A stretch of DNA of 49,041 nt, from positions 1-49,041 of the forward strand of contig CAJUQM010000018.1 of assembly GCA_910588005.1 (NCBI GenBank). The letters run 5' to 3'. Positions 18,524 through 27,193 of this stretch are shown piece by piece. How positions within the stretch are numbered: position 1 is the first letter of the stretch; each line of letters opens with the position of its first letter. The notes under the pieces are model-generated. The model did not search any database. It had not been told where the DNA came from and was given only the letters and a program-made list of their open reading frames with translations. Source of the DNA: an uncultured Oscillibacter sp. Lineage in GTDB: Bacteria; Bacillota; Clostridia; Oscillospirales; Oscillospiraceae. Made by a program: the position numbers and the translations under genes.

Positions 18524-19390
18524 TCAAATCTCCGCGCACAAGGTTCCGAACACCACTCTGGGGATCTCATGCAGATCCTTTACAATCTGGAGATCTCCAA
18601 AGCCCTGACCCCGCATAATCCGCAGGACCTCATCGGCCTGACCGATCCCGACCTCGAAATACAGCCGCCCTCCGGGGGTCAGACAGTCCCGCCATCTCTC
18701 CGAAATGCTCCGGTAAAAATCCAGGCCGTCCTCTCCTCCGTCCAGAGCCAAACGGGGTTCATAATCCTTAACCGAGCTATCCAGGCTGTCGATATCCCCC
18801 CGGGGAATGTAAGGGGGATTGCACACCACACACTGGAACTCCCCCAGAGACTTATCCGGCTTTTCCATGGCATCCATCCGCAGAGGCACCACCCGCCCGG
18901 AAAGGCCGTTGCGCCGAATGTTCTGACGGCAGATCTTTAAAGCGGCATCGGAGATCTCGCCTAACGTCACCCGTGCCAAGGGAACCTGAGCGCCTATCGC
19001 CAGCCCTATGCAGCCGCTGCCGGCACACAGGTCCAGCACCCGGCACTCCCCAATCTCTCCGCAGTATTCGATCGCCTGCTCCGCCAACACCTCCGTGTCC
19101 GGGCGGGGAATCAGCACGTCATTGGAGAGATCCAGGGGCAGGCCGTAAAACTCCCACTCGCCAATGAGGTACGCCACCGGCTCTCCGGCCAGCCGCCGCT
19201 CCACCAGCTCCCGCACCTGCCGCTCCAGCTCGGGAGAGGCATATAGTCCGCCGTCCCGCTGAAGTTCCGCCCGGCTCTTCCCCACGCCAAAGCACACCAG
19301 CTCCCGGGCCTCCAGCGTAGCGGCCTCCACGCCAGACTGCCGCAGCTGCTGGCGGATATCCAAATACAAATTGTTATATGTTGTCGCCAT
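18524..19390 (-). CDS. prmC: Peptide chain release factor N5-glutamine methyltransferase
   Basis: A 288-aa SAM-dependent enzyme that methylates the GGQ glutamine of release factors RF1 and RF2. An N-terminal helical domain is followed by the Rossmann methyltransferase domain with LDLCAGSGCIGLA (SAM binding) and the catalytic NPPY motif (CNPPYIPRGD). The start is the ATG at 19390 with GGAG six bases ahead. An in-frame TTG at 19408 is less likely. It follows yqhQ closely, the usual Firmicutes order; the release factor gene prfA that often follows is absent here. Confidence 0.94.
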   Translation of the reverse strand: MATTYNNLYLDIRQQLRQSGVEAATLEARELVCFGVGKSRAELQRDGGLYASPELERQVRELVERRLAGEPVAYLIGEWEFYGLPLDLSNDVLIPRPDTEVLAEQAIEYCGEIGECRVLDLCAGSGCIGLAIGAQVPLARVTLGEISDAALKICRQNIRRNGLSGRVVPLRMDAMEKPDKSLGEFQCVVCNPPYIPRGDIDSLDSSVKDYEPRLALDGGEDGLDFYRSISERWRDCLTPGGRLYFEVGIGQADEVLRIMRGQGFGDLQIVKDLHEIPRVVFGTLCAEI

Positions 19391-19420
19391 ACTCCGCTCC
19401 GTTATCAAAAGGAATTCCGC

Positions 19421-20389
19421 TTACCACGCATCCTTGCCCCGCTCTGCGGGAAGCACCAGCTCCAAAGACCGGATCGCGCACACAATCATACTGTCGTCCG
19501 GCTCGTTGGTGGTAAAGTTCTGGAGCCACATGCCCGGCGCGGTCAGCACCCGGGTCAAAGAATTGTCGTGCCGGCCCACCCAGCGGTTGAACTCGTAAGT
19601 TACGCCCACCACCAGAGGCAGCAGCAGCAAATGGGCCAGCGTCCGCAGCCAGACATTGGTGATGGGCCAAATGCCAAACACCGCGCTGGAAAAGAGAATA
19701 GAGACAAAAATCACCACAAACAAAAAGCTTGTCCCACACCGGGGATGGTGCCGGGGCTGCATCCGAACGTTCTCCACTGTCAGCGGCAGCCCCGCCTCAT
19801 AGCAAAAAATCGTCTTATGCTCCGCCCCGTGGTATTGAAACACCCGGTAAATGTCCTTTTGCCGGGAGCAGACGATCAGATACAATAGGAAGATTACAAT
19901 CTTCAAAAGTCCTTCCACCACGTTTCTCCCCCACATGGGAAAACCGGGGAAAAAGTGGAGGATTGCACCGGTGAGAAAGGTGGGCAGCACCATGAACAGA
20001 AAGACCGATAGTCCCACGCCCATCACCACCGCCAGCGTCACAATCACGCTCTCCAGCTTCTTGCTGGTGAGGTGCTTTTCCAGCCACAGGTCAAACTTGG
20101 AGGGCTGGGCCGCCTCTTCTTCCGGGTAAAAGTCGGCGGAGTACATCAGCGCCTTGACGCCTTTCACCATGGAATCTAAAAAATTCACCGTCCCCCGGAC
20201 CAGGGGGACTCCCAAGATGGGATAGCGGTCTTTGATGAGTTTTAACTCCTCCACCTTCTCCACCAGGTTTCCCTCCTGGTCCCGCACCACAATCGCCTGC
20301 CGCTCAGGCCCGCGCATCAAAATGCCTTCGATCAGCGCCTGCCCGCCGATGCTGGTGCGGAAGGCGCAGCACTTCTTTTCTTCTGCCAT
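19421..20389 (-). CDS. yqhQ: YqhQ-like DUF1385 membrane protein
   Basis: A 322-aa protein of unknown function. The conserved DUF1385 N-terminus is present (GGQALIEGILMRGPERQAIVVR), followed by several membrane segments and a middle motif, YHGAEHKTIFCYE, rich in potential metal ligands. The C-terminal half carries HHPRCGTSFLF. The family has been suggested to be a metal-dependent enzyme, without proof. It forms an operon with prmC (30-base gap), with its own consensus promoter overlapping the tail of the upstream histidine kinase gene. Confidence 0.9.
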   Translation of the reverse strand: MAEEKKCCAFRTSIGGQALIEGILMRGPERQAIVVRDQEGNLVEKVEELKLIKDRYPILGVPLVRGTVNFLDSMVKGVKALMYSADFYPEEEAAQPSKFDLWLEKHLTSKKLESVIVTLAVVMGVGLSVFLFMVLPTFLTGAILHFFPGFPMWGRNVVEGLLKIVIFLLYLIVCSRQKDIYRVFQYHGAEHKTIFCYEAGLPLTVENVRMQPRHHPRCGTSFLFVVIFVSILFSSAVFGIWPITNVWLRTLAHLLLLPLVVGVTYEFNRWVGRHDNSLTRVLTAPGMWLQNFTTNEPDDSMIVCAIRSLELVLPAERGKDAW

Positions 20390-20412
20390 GAAATTTCCTT
20401 TCCCTGTCCGAT

Positions 20413-20441
20413 ATTATAGCAGTCTCCTGCCCAAAAGTCAA
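20413..20441 (-). promoter_or_regulatory. Sigma-A promoter of yqhQ-prmC
   Basis: Minus strand: TTGACT (20436-20441), a 17-bp spacer, TATAAT (20413-20418). It overlaps the last codons of the histidine kinase gene. Confidence 0.8.
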
Positions 20442-21889
20442 ACAATTGTTCTATTGCTTCCAGGCAGGCAGATGGTCGCTACCGCTCCACCTCCCTCGGC
20501 ATTGCCAATGGCGAACGTCCCGCCGTGGAGATTGATAATCTCGTCGCACACCGCCAGACCGATCCCACTGCCCCGGGCCTTAGAGGTGCCCTTGTAGAAC
20601 TTCTGTTTTACGAACGGCAGCTCCGCCTCCGGAATACCCGGGCCGAAGTCCCGAACCCGTACCACCTGCCAGTCCCCCTCCCGAGTCACAGAGGCCGCAA
20701 TCCGTTTTCCCGCGCCGCCATGCTTGGCCGCGTTGTCCAAGATATTGCAGAACACCTGCTTTAACCGCTCCGGATCTCCGGGAATCAGAGGCAGATCCCC
20801 CTCTCCCATGTCGTACTCCAGGTCAATGCCCTCCTGCCGGAACAGCTCCTGATAGGTGAAGATGGCGTCCTCAAACTCCGCCTGCAGATCCACCTGCTCG
20901 ATCCGGAGAGTGAACCGCCCGTCCTCCATCTTGGAAAAATCCAGCAGCTCCTCCACCATGGTGGAGAGGCGGCGAGATTCGTTGAGGATAATGCGAATCC
21001 CCCGGCGCAGCTGTTCAGGGTCTCCGGTGGGGTCCTCCAAAATCGTCTCTCCCCAACCGTTGATCGCAGTAAGGGGCGTGCGCAGCTCATGGGAGACAGA
21101 GGAGATAAACTCGCTCTTCATCCGCTCGTTCTGCCCGATTTTCAGGGACATATCGTTGATGTTGTCCACCAGCTCCCCAAGCTCGTCGTCATACTTATTC
21201 TCCACCTGAACGCCGTAGCCCCCGGCGGAAATGCGCTTCGTAGCCTCCGACACCACCGCCACCGGCTCCACCACATTGTTGATGAACAGCAGGTTGGAAA
21301 TCACCACCAAGGCCATGCACAGCATCGCCACCAGGCAGATCAGCAGCACCGCGGTCATCACCTGCCGGTTCACCAGACGCAAAGAGGTGACCAGCCGTAC
21401 CACCGCCTTGACCTGTCCGTTGAACGTCAGGGGATGAGACACCGCTAAAATGTTCTCTCCGGTCTCCGGGTCCCGGCCCTGGAAATAGTCCATTCTATTC
21501 AGCGTGATTGCCCGATTGATCTCATCCGTCCCGGGAAAGGTCCCTGCGGTCAAGCCTGTAGATGAAACCTGAATCCTGCCGCTTGTACTGATAAACTGCA
21601 ATTCAATACGCTCTTTATCCTCAAAGGTATCCGTGGATTGCTGCGCTTTTTTAATATAGCTGGCATAGCCCCCGCCCATGAAATACTCCTCAAAGGAGCC
21701 GGACAGAGCCTGGGCCTGCTTCTCCAGGCCGTCCCGCATGCTCATATAATAATAGCTGGATACCCCCACGGAAAACAGCACCACCGTCAGCAGCAGCAAC
21801 GCCAACACCGGCGTCACCGTATTGATCATCCACCGCTGCCGCAGGCCCCGCACCCGGAGGCTCTTTCCCCTTTGCAGCTTTTCCTCCAT
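20438..21889 (-). CDS. Membrane sensor histidine kinase
   Basis: A 483-aa two-component kinase. Two membrane segments (about 21-48 and 177-204) enclose an extracytoplasmic sensor of about 125 residues with no recognised ligand motif. A HAMP linker (about 205-257), the HisKA H-box SHELRTPLTAINGW (H267) and a full HATPase domain (NILDNAAKHG, RDFGPGIP, GSGIGLAV) follow. No strong ribosome site lies close to the ATG; a GAGAGGGGG stretch sits 12 bases ahead. The cognate regulator is immediately upstream, but the two are now separated by a 264-base interval containing an inserted hairpin element and a displaced copy of the regulator tail. Confidence 0.93.
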   Translation of the reverse strand: MEEKLQRGKSLRVRGLRQRWMINTVTPVLALLLLTVVLFSVGVSSYYYMSMRDGLEKQAQALSGSFEEYFMGGGYASYIKKAQQSTDTFEDKERIELQFISTSGRIQVSSTGLTAGTFPGTDEINRAITLNRMDYFQGRDPETGENILAVSHPLTFNGQVKAVVRLVTSLRLVNRQVMTAVLLICLVAMLCMALVVISNLLFINNVVEPVAVVSEATKRISAGGYGVQVENKYDDELGELVDNINDMSLKIGQNERMKSEFISSVSHELRTPLTAINGWGETILEDPTGDPEQLRRGIRIILNESRRLSTMVEELLDFSKMEDGRFTLRIEQVDLQAEFEDAIFTYQELFRQEGIDLEYDMGEGDLPLIPGDPERLKQVFCNILDNAAKHGGAGKRIAASVTREGDWQVVRVRDFGPGIPEAELPFVKQKFYKGTSKARGSGIGLAVCDEIINLHGGTFAIGNAEGGGAVATICLPGSNRTIV

Positions 21890-21924
21890 CTCCAGAAAGC
21901 GCCCCCTCTCCCATATGTCAACAA

Positions 21925-21992
21925 CCTGTCACAGTCCCCATCTATAGCCAAAGCCCCACACCGTTGTAATATAGGTGGGATTCTGTACATTG
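21925..21992 (-). repeat. Duplicated 3' end of the response regulator gene (distal copy)
   Basis: A 68-bp segment that matches 22150-22217 with four mismatches. On the minus strand it encodes the final codons of an OmpR-type regulator (VQNPTYITTVWGFGYRWGL and stop), almost the same as the tail of the intact gene (A for V, K for R). It is not attached to any regulator start, so it is a displaced gene end. Confidence 0.9.
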
Positions 21993-22142
21993 ATCTCCCA
22001 CGGAGCACCGCTCCGTGGGTCCCCTCTCGATCTCACTTGCTTGGCAGAAATAAATTCCGCCTTGCGCCAAGATTTTTCCTCCGGAAAAATCTTGCACGCG
22101 CCTGCCGGCGCGCCCCACCTTGCGGGTCCCCGGACAATGTAC
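21985..22142. mobile_element. Small hairpin-rich insertion (MITE/REP-like) between regulator and kinase
   Basis: A 158-bp non-coding unit bounded by a perfect 8-bp inverted repeat, GTACATTG (21985-21992) and CAATGTAC (22135-22142). It contains three stem-loops: 10 bp (21997-22006/22010-22019), 12 bp (22068-22079/22083-22094) and 6 bp (22097-22102/22107-22112). No open frame is credible. Together with the flanking 68-bp duplication it looks like a non-autonomous insertion at the regulator gene's 3' end. Whether it is mobile is inference. Confidence 0.6.
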
Positions 22143-22153
22143 CTCTCGCCCTG

Positions 22154-22840
22154 TCACAGCCCCCACTTATAGCCAAAGCCCCACGCCGTTGTAATATAGG
22201 TGGGATTCTGTACATTGTCCTCTATTTTCAAACGCAGGCGGCGGATGTTCACATCCACGATCTTCAGCTCGCCGAAGTAGTCCCTCCCCCACACCTTGTC
22301 CAAAATTTCCTCCCGGGAAAGAGCCTTGCCCGGGTGCTCCATGAACACCTTCATAATGGAGTACTCCACTTGGGTCAGCTTCACCCGCTGGCCGTTTTTC
22401 TCCAGCGTCCGGTTCTGTGTGTTCAGCAGGAAGGGCGGCTGGCGGATCTCGCCGGTCACAACGGGGTCTTCCCCGCCGGCCCTGCGAAACAGGGCGTCTA
22501 CCCGGGCGGTCAGTTCCGCTGGAGAAAAGGGTTTTGTCACATAGTCGTCCGCGCCGGTCATCAGTCCAGTCACCTTGTCCATCTCCTGGGAGCGGGCCGT
22601 AAGCATGATGATGCCGATCCGCGTATTGGTGGCCCGGATGCGGCGGCAGACCTCAAATCCGTCGATTCCGGGCAGCATAATGTCCAAAAGCGCCACGGTG
22701 ACATCCGGATGCTCCCGCAGCCGCTCCAACGCCTCCTCGCCGGTCTCCGCCTCAATGACATCATACCCCGCCCGGCGCAGATTGATAACGATAAAGCTGC
22801 GGATACTGGATTCATCCTCCAAAACCAGCACTTTTTTCAT
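22154..22840 (-). CDS. OmpR/PhoB-family response regulator
   Basis: A 228-aa two-component regulator. The receiver domain has the acidic pair (LEDES, D9), the phospho-acceptor D53 (ALLDIMLPGIDG), T81 and K103 (KPFSPAEL). The C-terminal winged-helix DNA-binding domain begins near residue 135 and contains REEILDKVWG and DVNIRRLRLKIE. It follows the lipoprotein gene by 20 bases and precedes the kinase. The last 20 codons are encoded in a 68-bp segment that is duplicated downstream, so the present tail may have been supplied by an insertion event; the protein is nevertheless full length. Confidence 0.94.
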   Translation of the reverse strand: MKKVLVLEDESSIRSFIVINLRRAGYDVIEAETGEEALERLREHPDVTVALLDIMLPGIDGFEVCRRIRATNTRIGIIMLTARSQEMDKVTGLMTGADDYVTKPFSPAELTARVDALFRRAGGEDPVVTGEIRQPPFLLNTQNRTLEKNGQRVKLTQVEYSIMKVFMEHPGKALSREEILDKVWGRDYFGELKIVDVNIRRLRLKIEDNVQNPTYITTAWGFGYKWGL

Positions 22841-22860
22841 AGGTCAATTCTCCTTCGCTG

Positions 22861-24225
22861 TCAATTCTCTCCAGTGGACCACTCTGCCGCGATGAGGCTA
22901 AAGGCCTCCCGGACCTGATCCTCCGTTACGCCGTAGGCCCAGGTGTTATTGGCCTCCAACAGCTCTGCTGCGTAGAAAGTCTCCTGCTGGCGGCTGAGAT
23001 TAAAGCGCCCTCCCCGCACCGCCCGGTTCTCCCGATTGGCGCCGGTGATAGAGGTAATCCGCAAAAACGGCTCCGGCATCTGTCCCCGTCCTCCGGCGAT
23101 AAAAAAGGTCACTGACGCCTCGTCCTGGGAGAGGTTCCGGCTCACCAGAATCTGATCCCTCCACTCCTCCCGCAAGCGCAGGTACCAGCCGTCCTCTGCG
23201 TTGTGATAGGTGCTCTGAACCAAGGTAACGCTGCCCTGGCTGTCATAGCTGCGCCAGTCAATCCGCTGGTAGGGCTGATCCCCCTCGTACCAGTTGGGCA
23301 GGGGTTCCGGACGGGGCACCTCCGTCACCCCGTCTCCATTGATATCCGCCGGATAGAGGGAGCAAAAGGGCGCGATCTCCGCTGAGACACCGGTGGTATC
23401 AGAGACCACCACATTGGCCAGCTCTCCGTTCCGCAATGTCAGAATATCGGTAATCGCCCGGGGCACCTCCGTCACTCCGGTAACAAACAGCGCCGGAAGA
23501 CCGTCTTCCAGCATACCGCTGCTGACCCGCCCCTGCTGGCTCAGCTCCGCCATAGTGATGGAAATCCGGGCCGAGGACTTTACCGCAAGCCCGCCATCCT
23601 GCCACCCGTAGTAGTCGGCGATGGCCTCTCCATCCTCATTGGCGCGGAACACCACCAACTCCCGGAGTCCGTTTTGGTCCAAGTCCGTGATGGTATAGCG
23701 AACATAATCGGTGCGTACCAGCTCCTCTGGCCCATCGGGCCGCAGAGCGTATATGGTCAACGCCAACAGATCCGCGTTCACCCGCCAGCCAACCGCCAGC
23801 TCCGTGCATCCGTCCCCGTCCAAATCACTGTAGGCAACGCTGTAGATTGCCGTTCCACTGCCCTCAATGACGGCGGCCTGATCATAGGTGTCCCCCCGGG
23901 CGTTAAATATATAGATTTTCAGCGGCCGCTCATCCGCAGTGTTCCGGAAGAAGGCCACAGCCTCCTCCCTGCCGTCTCCGTCTAAGTCTGTCAGCTGCAC
24001 CGGCTGAATATTGGATCCGGAGACCGGAGCCGCGTATTCCGCGCCGCTTTCTAAAATAGTATTGAGCCGGTTATTGAGTTCCGTATACTTAGCCGGCAGC
24101 TTAGGCAGGCCGTACAGGTCCTGAGGGTTGAGGGTAAACCCCAGCTGTGCGCCGCAGCCGGTGGCACAGGCCAGCGTCAATGCCGCCGCGCCCGCTGCCA
24201 AAAAATTCCGAAGCCACCGGCCCAC
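22861..24225 (-). CDS. Lipoprotein with FG-GAP/VCBS-like repeats
   Basis: A 454-aa exported protein of unknown function. A signal peptide ends in a lipobox-like ACATGC (cysteine near residue 24), predicting attachment to the outer face of the membrane. Repeated calcium-loop-like segments (QLTDLDGDGREEAVAF, YSDLDGDGCTELAVGW, ITDLDQNGLRELVVF, PADINGDGVTEV) match integrin-like FG-GAP/VCBS propeller repeats. It is the first gene of an operon with the OmpR regulator and histidine kinase. It could be a surface ligand sensor or an output of that system; the sequence does not decide. Confidence 0.8.
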   Translation of the reverse strand: MGRWLRNFLAAGAAALTLACATGCGAQLGFTLNPQDLYGLPKLPAKYTELNNRLNTILESGAEYAAPVSGSNIQPVQLTDLDGDGREEAVAFFRNTADERPLKIYIFNARGDTYDQAAVIEGSGTAIYSVAYSDLDGDGCTELAVGWRVNADLLALTIYALRPDGPEELVRTDYVRYTITDLDQNGLRELVVFRANEDGEAIADYYGWQDGGLAVKSSARISITMAELSQQGRVSSGMLEDGLPALFVTGVTEVPRAITDILTLRNGELANVVVSDTTGVSAEIAPFCSLYPADINGDGVTEVPRPEPLPNWYEGDQPYQRIDWRSYDSQGSVTLVQSTYHNAEDGWYLRLREEWRDQILVSRNLSQDEASVTFFIAGGRGQMPEPFLRITSITGANRENRAVRGGRFNLSRQQETFYAAELLEANNTWAYGVTEDQVREAFSLIAAEWSTGEN

Positions 24226-24280
24226 TGTACCATTCCTCCCTCTTCACATGTCCCGCATATAAATATACCTTAATTGATGT

Positions 24281-24289
24281 ATTGTATCA
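24281..24289 (-). promoter_or_regulatory. Extended -10 promoter of the lipoprotein-regulator-kinase operon
   Basis: Minus strand TGaTACAAT (hexamer 24281-24286, TG at 24288-24289), about 56 bases upstream of the lipoprotein start; the -35 is poor. Between 24290 and 24554 no gene or motif was recognised. Confidence 0.45.
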
Positions 24290-24554
24290 TATTTTTCGTG
24301 TTTTGGGTAGTCCCTCTTTGGATTTTCCCTTCAATTTTTCAACCGTCCCTCCACTGCGGAAACGGCCGGCACCGGAGGCGGAATATGCTGTTAAACCGTG
24401 CCTCCTCCAGCTGCCCTGCAGTCCCAATTTCAAAAGACACGCCTCTCCGCCGCATCGCAGCCGGCCTATTTTATAATTCCTTGATCTCCTCCACCCGTTT
24501 TTACTTTTGGCAAAGAGGATCCGGAGATTTTTGCCCCCGGGTTTTCAGGCATAA

Positions 24555-24612
24555 AACAACCCTGCCCAATCTGCCAAGTCTCAAAAACTCGTTCAGATTG
24601 CACAGGGCTGTT
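24555..24612 (-). terminator. Terminator of the chemoreceptor gene
   Basis: An imperfect 19-bp stem (24594-24612 with 24555-24573, three mismatches) directly after the stop on the minus strand, followed by a T-rich stretch. Confidence 0.65.
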
Positions 24613-24615
24613 CAC

Positions 24616-26283
24616 TTATTTCAGGCGGAACGTGGCTACCAGGCTCTTGAGAAGGCTGGCCTGGGAGGAGAGTTCCTGGCTGGCGGCGGCGCTCTCTTCA
24701 CTGGTGGCGGAGTTGGTCTGCACCACATGGGAAATCTGGTCAATGCCCTCCGTAATCTGGTTGATGGCGTTGGTCTGCTTCTCCACCTCTTCCACCACAA
24801 TGGACATCTGCGACGTCACACCTCCAGCACTGACACTGGTGCGTTCCAGAGACTGGGTTACCTCGTTCACCACTCTGCTGCCCTCAGCCACAGCGGCAAT
24901 GGAGCTTTCGATCAGGTCTTTTGTGGCCTTGGCCGCCTCGTCGGACTTGTTGGCCAGGTTGCGGACCTCGTCGGCAACCACGGCGAATCCCTTTCCGGCG
25001 GTTCCGGCCCGGGCCGCCTCCACAGCAGCGTTTAACGCCAGGATATTCGTCTGAAAAGCAATGTTCTCAATAGCGGCAATAATTTTGCTGATTTCCTCAG
25101 AGGAGCTGGAGATTTTTCCCATTGCCACGTTGAGCTGCTTGACATATTCCATGCTGACGCCCAGCTGGCCGCCCGCCTGCTCCACAAACCGACCGGCTTC
25201 TCCGGTAGCCCGAGCGGTCCGGTTGGCGTTTCCGGAGATGTCGCTGATGGTGGTGGAGAGTTCCTCTACGGAGCTGGCCTGCTCCGTGGCCCCCTGGGCC
25301 AAGGCTTGTGCGCCGTTAGATACCTGCTCGGCGCTGTCGGACACTTGCTCGGCGCTCTCCCGAATCTGGCTCATGGTATCGCTGAGCTTCGTCTGAATGC
25401 TGTCCAGAGAGACCTTGATAGACATAAAATCTCCCACGTATTCCTGCCGGGCAGAAGCGGTCAAATCTCCGGAGGCAATGGAATCCAGTACATCGGCGAT
25501 CTCGCCGATGTAGGACCGGAGACGGTGAATTGTTCTCTCGAAAATACGTGCCAAGCGGCCGACCTCGTCATTGGAGTGGACGGTAATGCCGTTCTCCCCG
25601 CCGCCGCTCAGGCCCAGGTTGCCCTGCTCCAGTCGGCTGGCCACCTGGGTGATCTCAGCCAAGGGAGCGGAGACCGTCTTTTTCAGATACGCTGTCAGGA
25701 AAAAGATGCACGCGACAATGACGCCAATGCTCACCAAAGAGGACCAGATTACCGTCATAAAAATCTGGTGGTTGGCCTCCGCAGAGGAAATCCCGGCGAA
25801 GATCAGGCCGTTGACCACTCCGGCGGCGTCTCTAGTGGGAACATAGGAGCACAGGTACTCCTCATTCAGAATGGTTGCCCTGCCCACATAGCTCTGCCCC
25901 TTTTGCAGCACAATCTCAGATAGTTCGGAGGACAAGGTAGTGCCCACGGCCCGCTGTCCGTTCTGGATTACCGTGGTGTAAGCCCGAGTATTCCCCTCAA
26001 AGATGGTAAACTCACAGCCCATGCGGCTTTTCAGCTCATCCAGAAGCTGATTGACATCGTCTGTGCCGTTAGACCGGCTAAGTACATAATTCAGCATATT
26101 GGTACCGTTGGTACAGCGCTGTTCCAGCATCCCCGTTGCCAGAGAGCGGAACATAATCACGCACATGCCCACCGCAAATACAACGGATATCATCTGCATG
26201 ATGACTACCACATTGCCCACTTTTTTGCCAATACGGGTCTGCTTTCCCTCTGAACCGTTCTTTGAAAACTCGATTTTTTTCAT
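24616..26283 (-). CDS. Methyl-accepting chemotaxis protein
   Basis: A 555-aa chemoreceptor. A first membrane helix near residues 25-48 and a second near 185-205 flank a sensor of about 140 residues, likely a single Cache-type fold (FTIFEGNTRAYTTV and GRATILNEEYLCSYVPTRD segments). HAMP follows, then the long signalling coiled coil with the invariant hairpin tip (ENIAFQTNILALNAAVEAAR, then GKGFAVVADEVRNLA). The C-terminus has no CheR-docking pentapeptide. No flagellar or other chemotaxis genes are in the window, so coupling to CheA/CheW elsewhere is assumed. Monocistronic, with promoter and terminator. Confidence 0.94.
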   Translation of the reverse strand: MKKIEFSKNGSEGKQTRIGKKVGNVVVIMQMISVVFAVGMCVIMFRSLATGMLEQRCTNGTNMLNYVLSRSNGTDDVNQLLDELKSRMGCEFTIFEGNTRAYTTVIQNGQRAVGTTLSSELSEIVLQKGQSYVGRATILNEEYLCSYVPTRDAAGVVNGLIFAGISSAEANHQIFMTVIWSSLVSIGVIVACIFFLTAYLKKTVSAPLAEITQVASRLEQGNLGLSGGGENGITVHSNDEVGRLARIFERTIHRLRSYIGEIADVLDSIASGDLTASARQEYVGDFMSIKVSLDSIQTKLSDTMSQIRESAEQVSDSAEQVSNGAQALAQGATEQASSVEELSTTISDISGNANRTARATGEAGRFVEQAGGQLGVSMEYVKQLNVAMGKISSSSEEISKIIAAIENIAFQTNILALNAAVEAARAGTAGKGFAVVADEVRNLANKSDEAAKATKDLIESSIAAVAEGSRVVNEVTQSLERTSVSAGGVTSQMSIVVEEVEKQTNAINQITEGIDQISHVVQTNSATSEESAAASQELSSQASLLKSLVATFRLK

Positions 26284-26340
26284 GGTCGTCTACTCCGTCT
26301 GTCTGTCAGAATTCAAAATTGGCATACAGCCATCTTATTG

Positions 26341-26369
26341 ATTATACTGAGGGACCATTATTTTTGCAA
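26341..26369 (-). promoter_or_regulatory. Sigma-A promoter of the chemoreceptor gene
   Basis: Minus strand: TTGCAA (26364-26369), a 17-bp spacer, TATAAT (26341-26346); leader of about 50 bases. Confidence 0.75.
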
Positions 26370-26451
26370 GCTCTTTTTCTGCCTGATTTTAACTAAGGAA
26401 ACCGTTCTCACCGGATATATCAGTTAATCTAGGGGCCGATGCTTGTCCCAG

Positions 26452-26712
26452 TCAAAGCATACCGCCATCACAGGCGGTGTTCAATAGGAATCCCGTATAA
26501 TACCATATAGTGACGTCCGGCCGGTTGCATTGGTTAGCTCTCAGTTCCCTCATAACTTTTTCTTCCCATTTTGAGAAGCTTAGGTGCTTCTTTGCTTCCC
26601 TTGGAACTTGGCACTATTTGTGGAACTCGTCCAGACCAGTGTAGTTTACCGCTCTCTCCATTTCATAAATGACGTCGCCCTTAAATGGGATATTTGCTAG
26701 ACATTGGTCCCT
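26452..26712 (-). pseudogene. Unassigned decayed coding segment
   Basis: The minus strand reads as protein-like sequence for 86 codons with one internal TAG (codon 33) and a final TGA. It begins RDQCLANIPFKGD and includes YEMERAVNYTGLDEF, QVPREAKKHLSF, KVMRELRANQCNRPDV and WYYTGFLLNTACDGGML. The composition is gene-like, but there is no start or ribosome site and I do not recognise the family. It directly follows the transposase scrap in the same orientation, so it may be the remnant of a second mobile-element or host gene. Confidence 0.45.
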
Positions 26713-26915
26713 TCAAACAGTATACCTTTTATGTGAGGGGATCTGGAGTGTGATGCCCCGGAGGCGGTGGTGAGATTCCTGCTGTAATAGCTGCTGCGGT
26801 AACTTTGCCGGGCTTCGCCGCACCTATAATTGGCTGCCTGCATCAGTGTCTAAGCTTCCTGCTCCGGCAGTTCCCTCAACGCTTCTCCCGTGCTGCCTCG
26901 GATCCATTCTTTAGT
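26697..26915 (-). pseudogene. IS256 (Mutator)-family transposase remnant
   Basis: The minus strand encodes a degenerate N-terminal piece of a Mutator-type transposase: EALRELPEQEA, a stop, then MQAANYRCGEARQSYRSSYY, SRNLTTASG and, after an apparent frame disturbance, HIKGILFEGTNV and a stop. The pattern (Y-x-R-x-E-x-R-x-x-YR-x-x-YY, then LTT-x-x-G) is the conserved N-terminal signature of IS256-like transposases. Catalytic domain and terminal repeats are missing, so it is inactive. Confidence 0.65.
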
Positions 26916-27004
26916 TTTTCCTCCTAGTTGTCCCCTCCTTCAACCGCTGCTGCATGGCATCATTAAGACGGGAACACCGCGCAAAAGACCCCGTTATATA
27001 AAAA

Positions 27005-27043
27005 ATGAAACCGGCAGGCTTCTCGCCGAAACCTGCCGGTTTT
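27005..27043 (-). terminator. Terminator of the tRNA-Leu transcript
   Basis: A hairpin of about 14 bp with one mismatch (AAACCGGCAGG arms). On the minus strand it is followed by TTTCATTTTTTATA, a good U-rich tail. It lies about 345 bases beyond the tRNA 3' end. Confidence 0.65.
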
Positions 27044-27193
27044 CGTTGGAGTACCCCCCGGTCTCGGTCCAGGCACCAACAACATCTGCAAGGAAAAGGG
27101 GGGGGCGGAAAAACCTTTGTGGATTTTTCCTGCACGATTTCAATCAACACACCGCAGCGGCCTGTCTTTGCCAACGGCAAAGGCGGCGGCACC

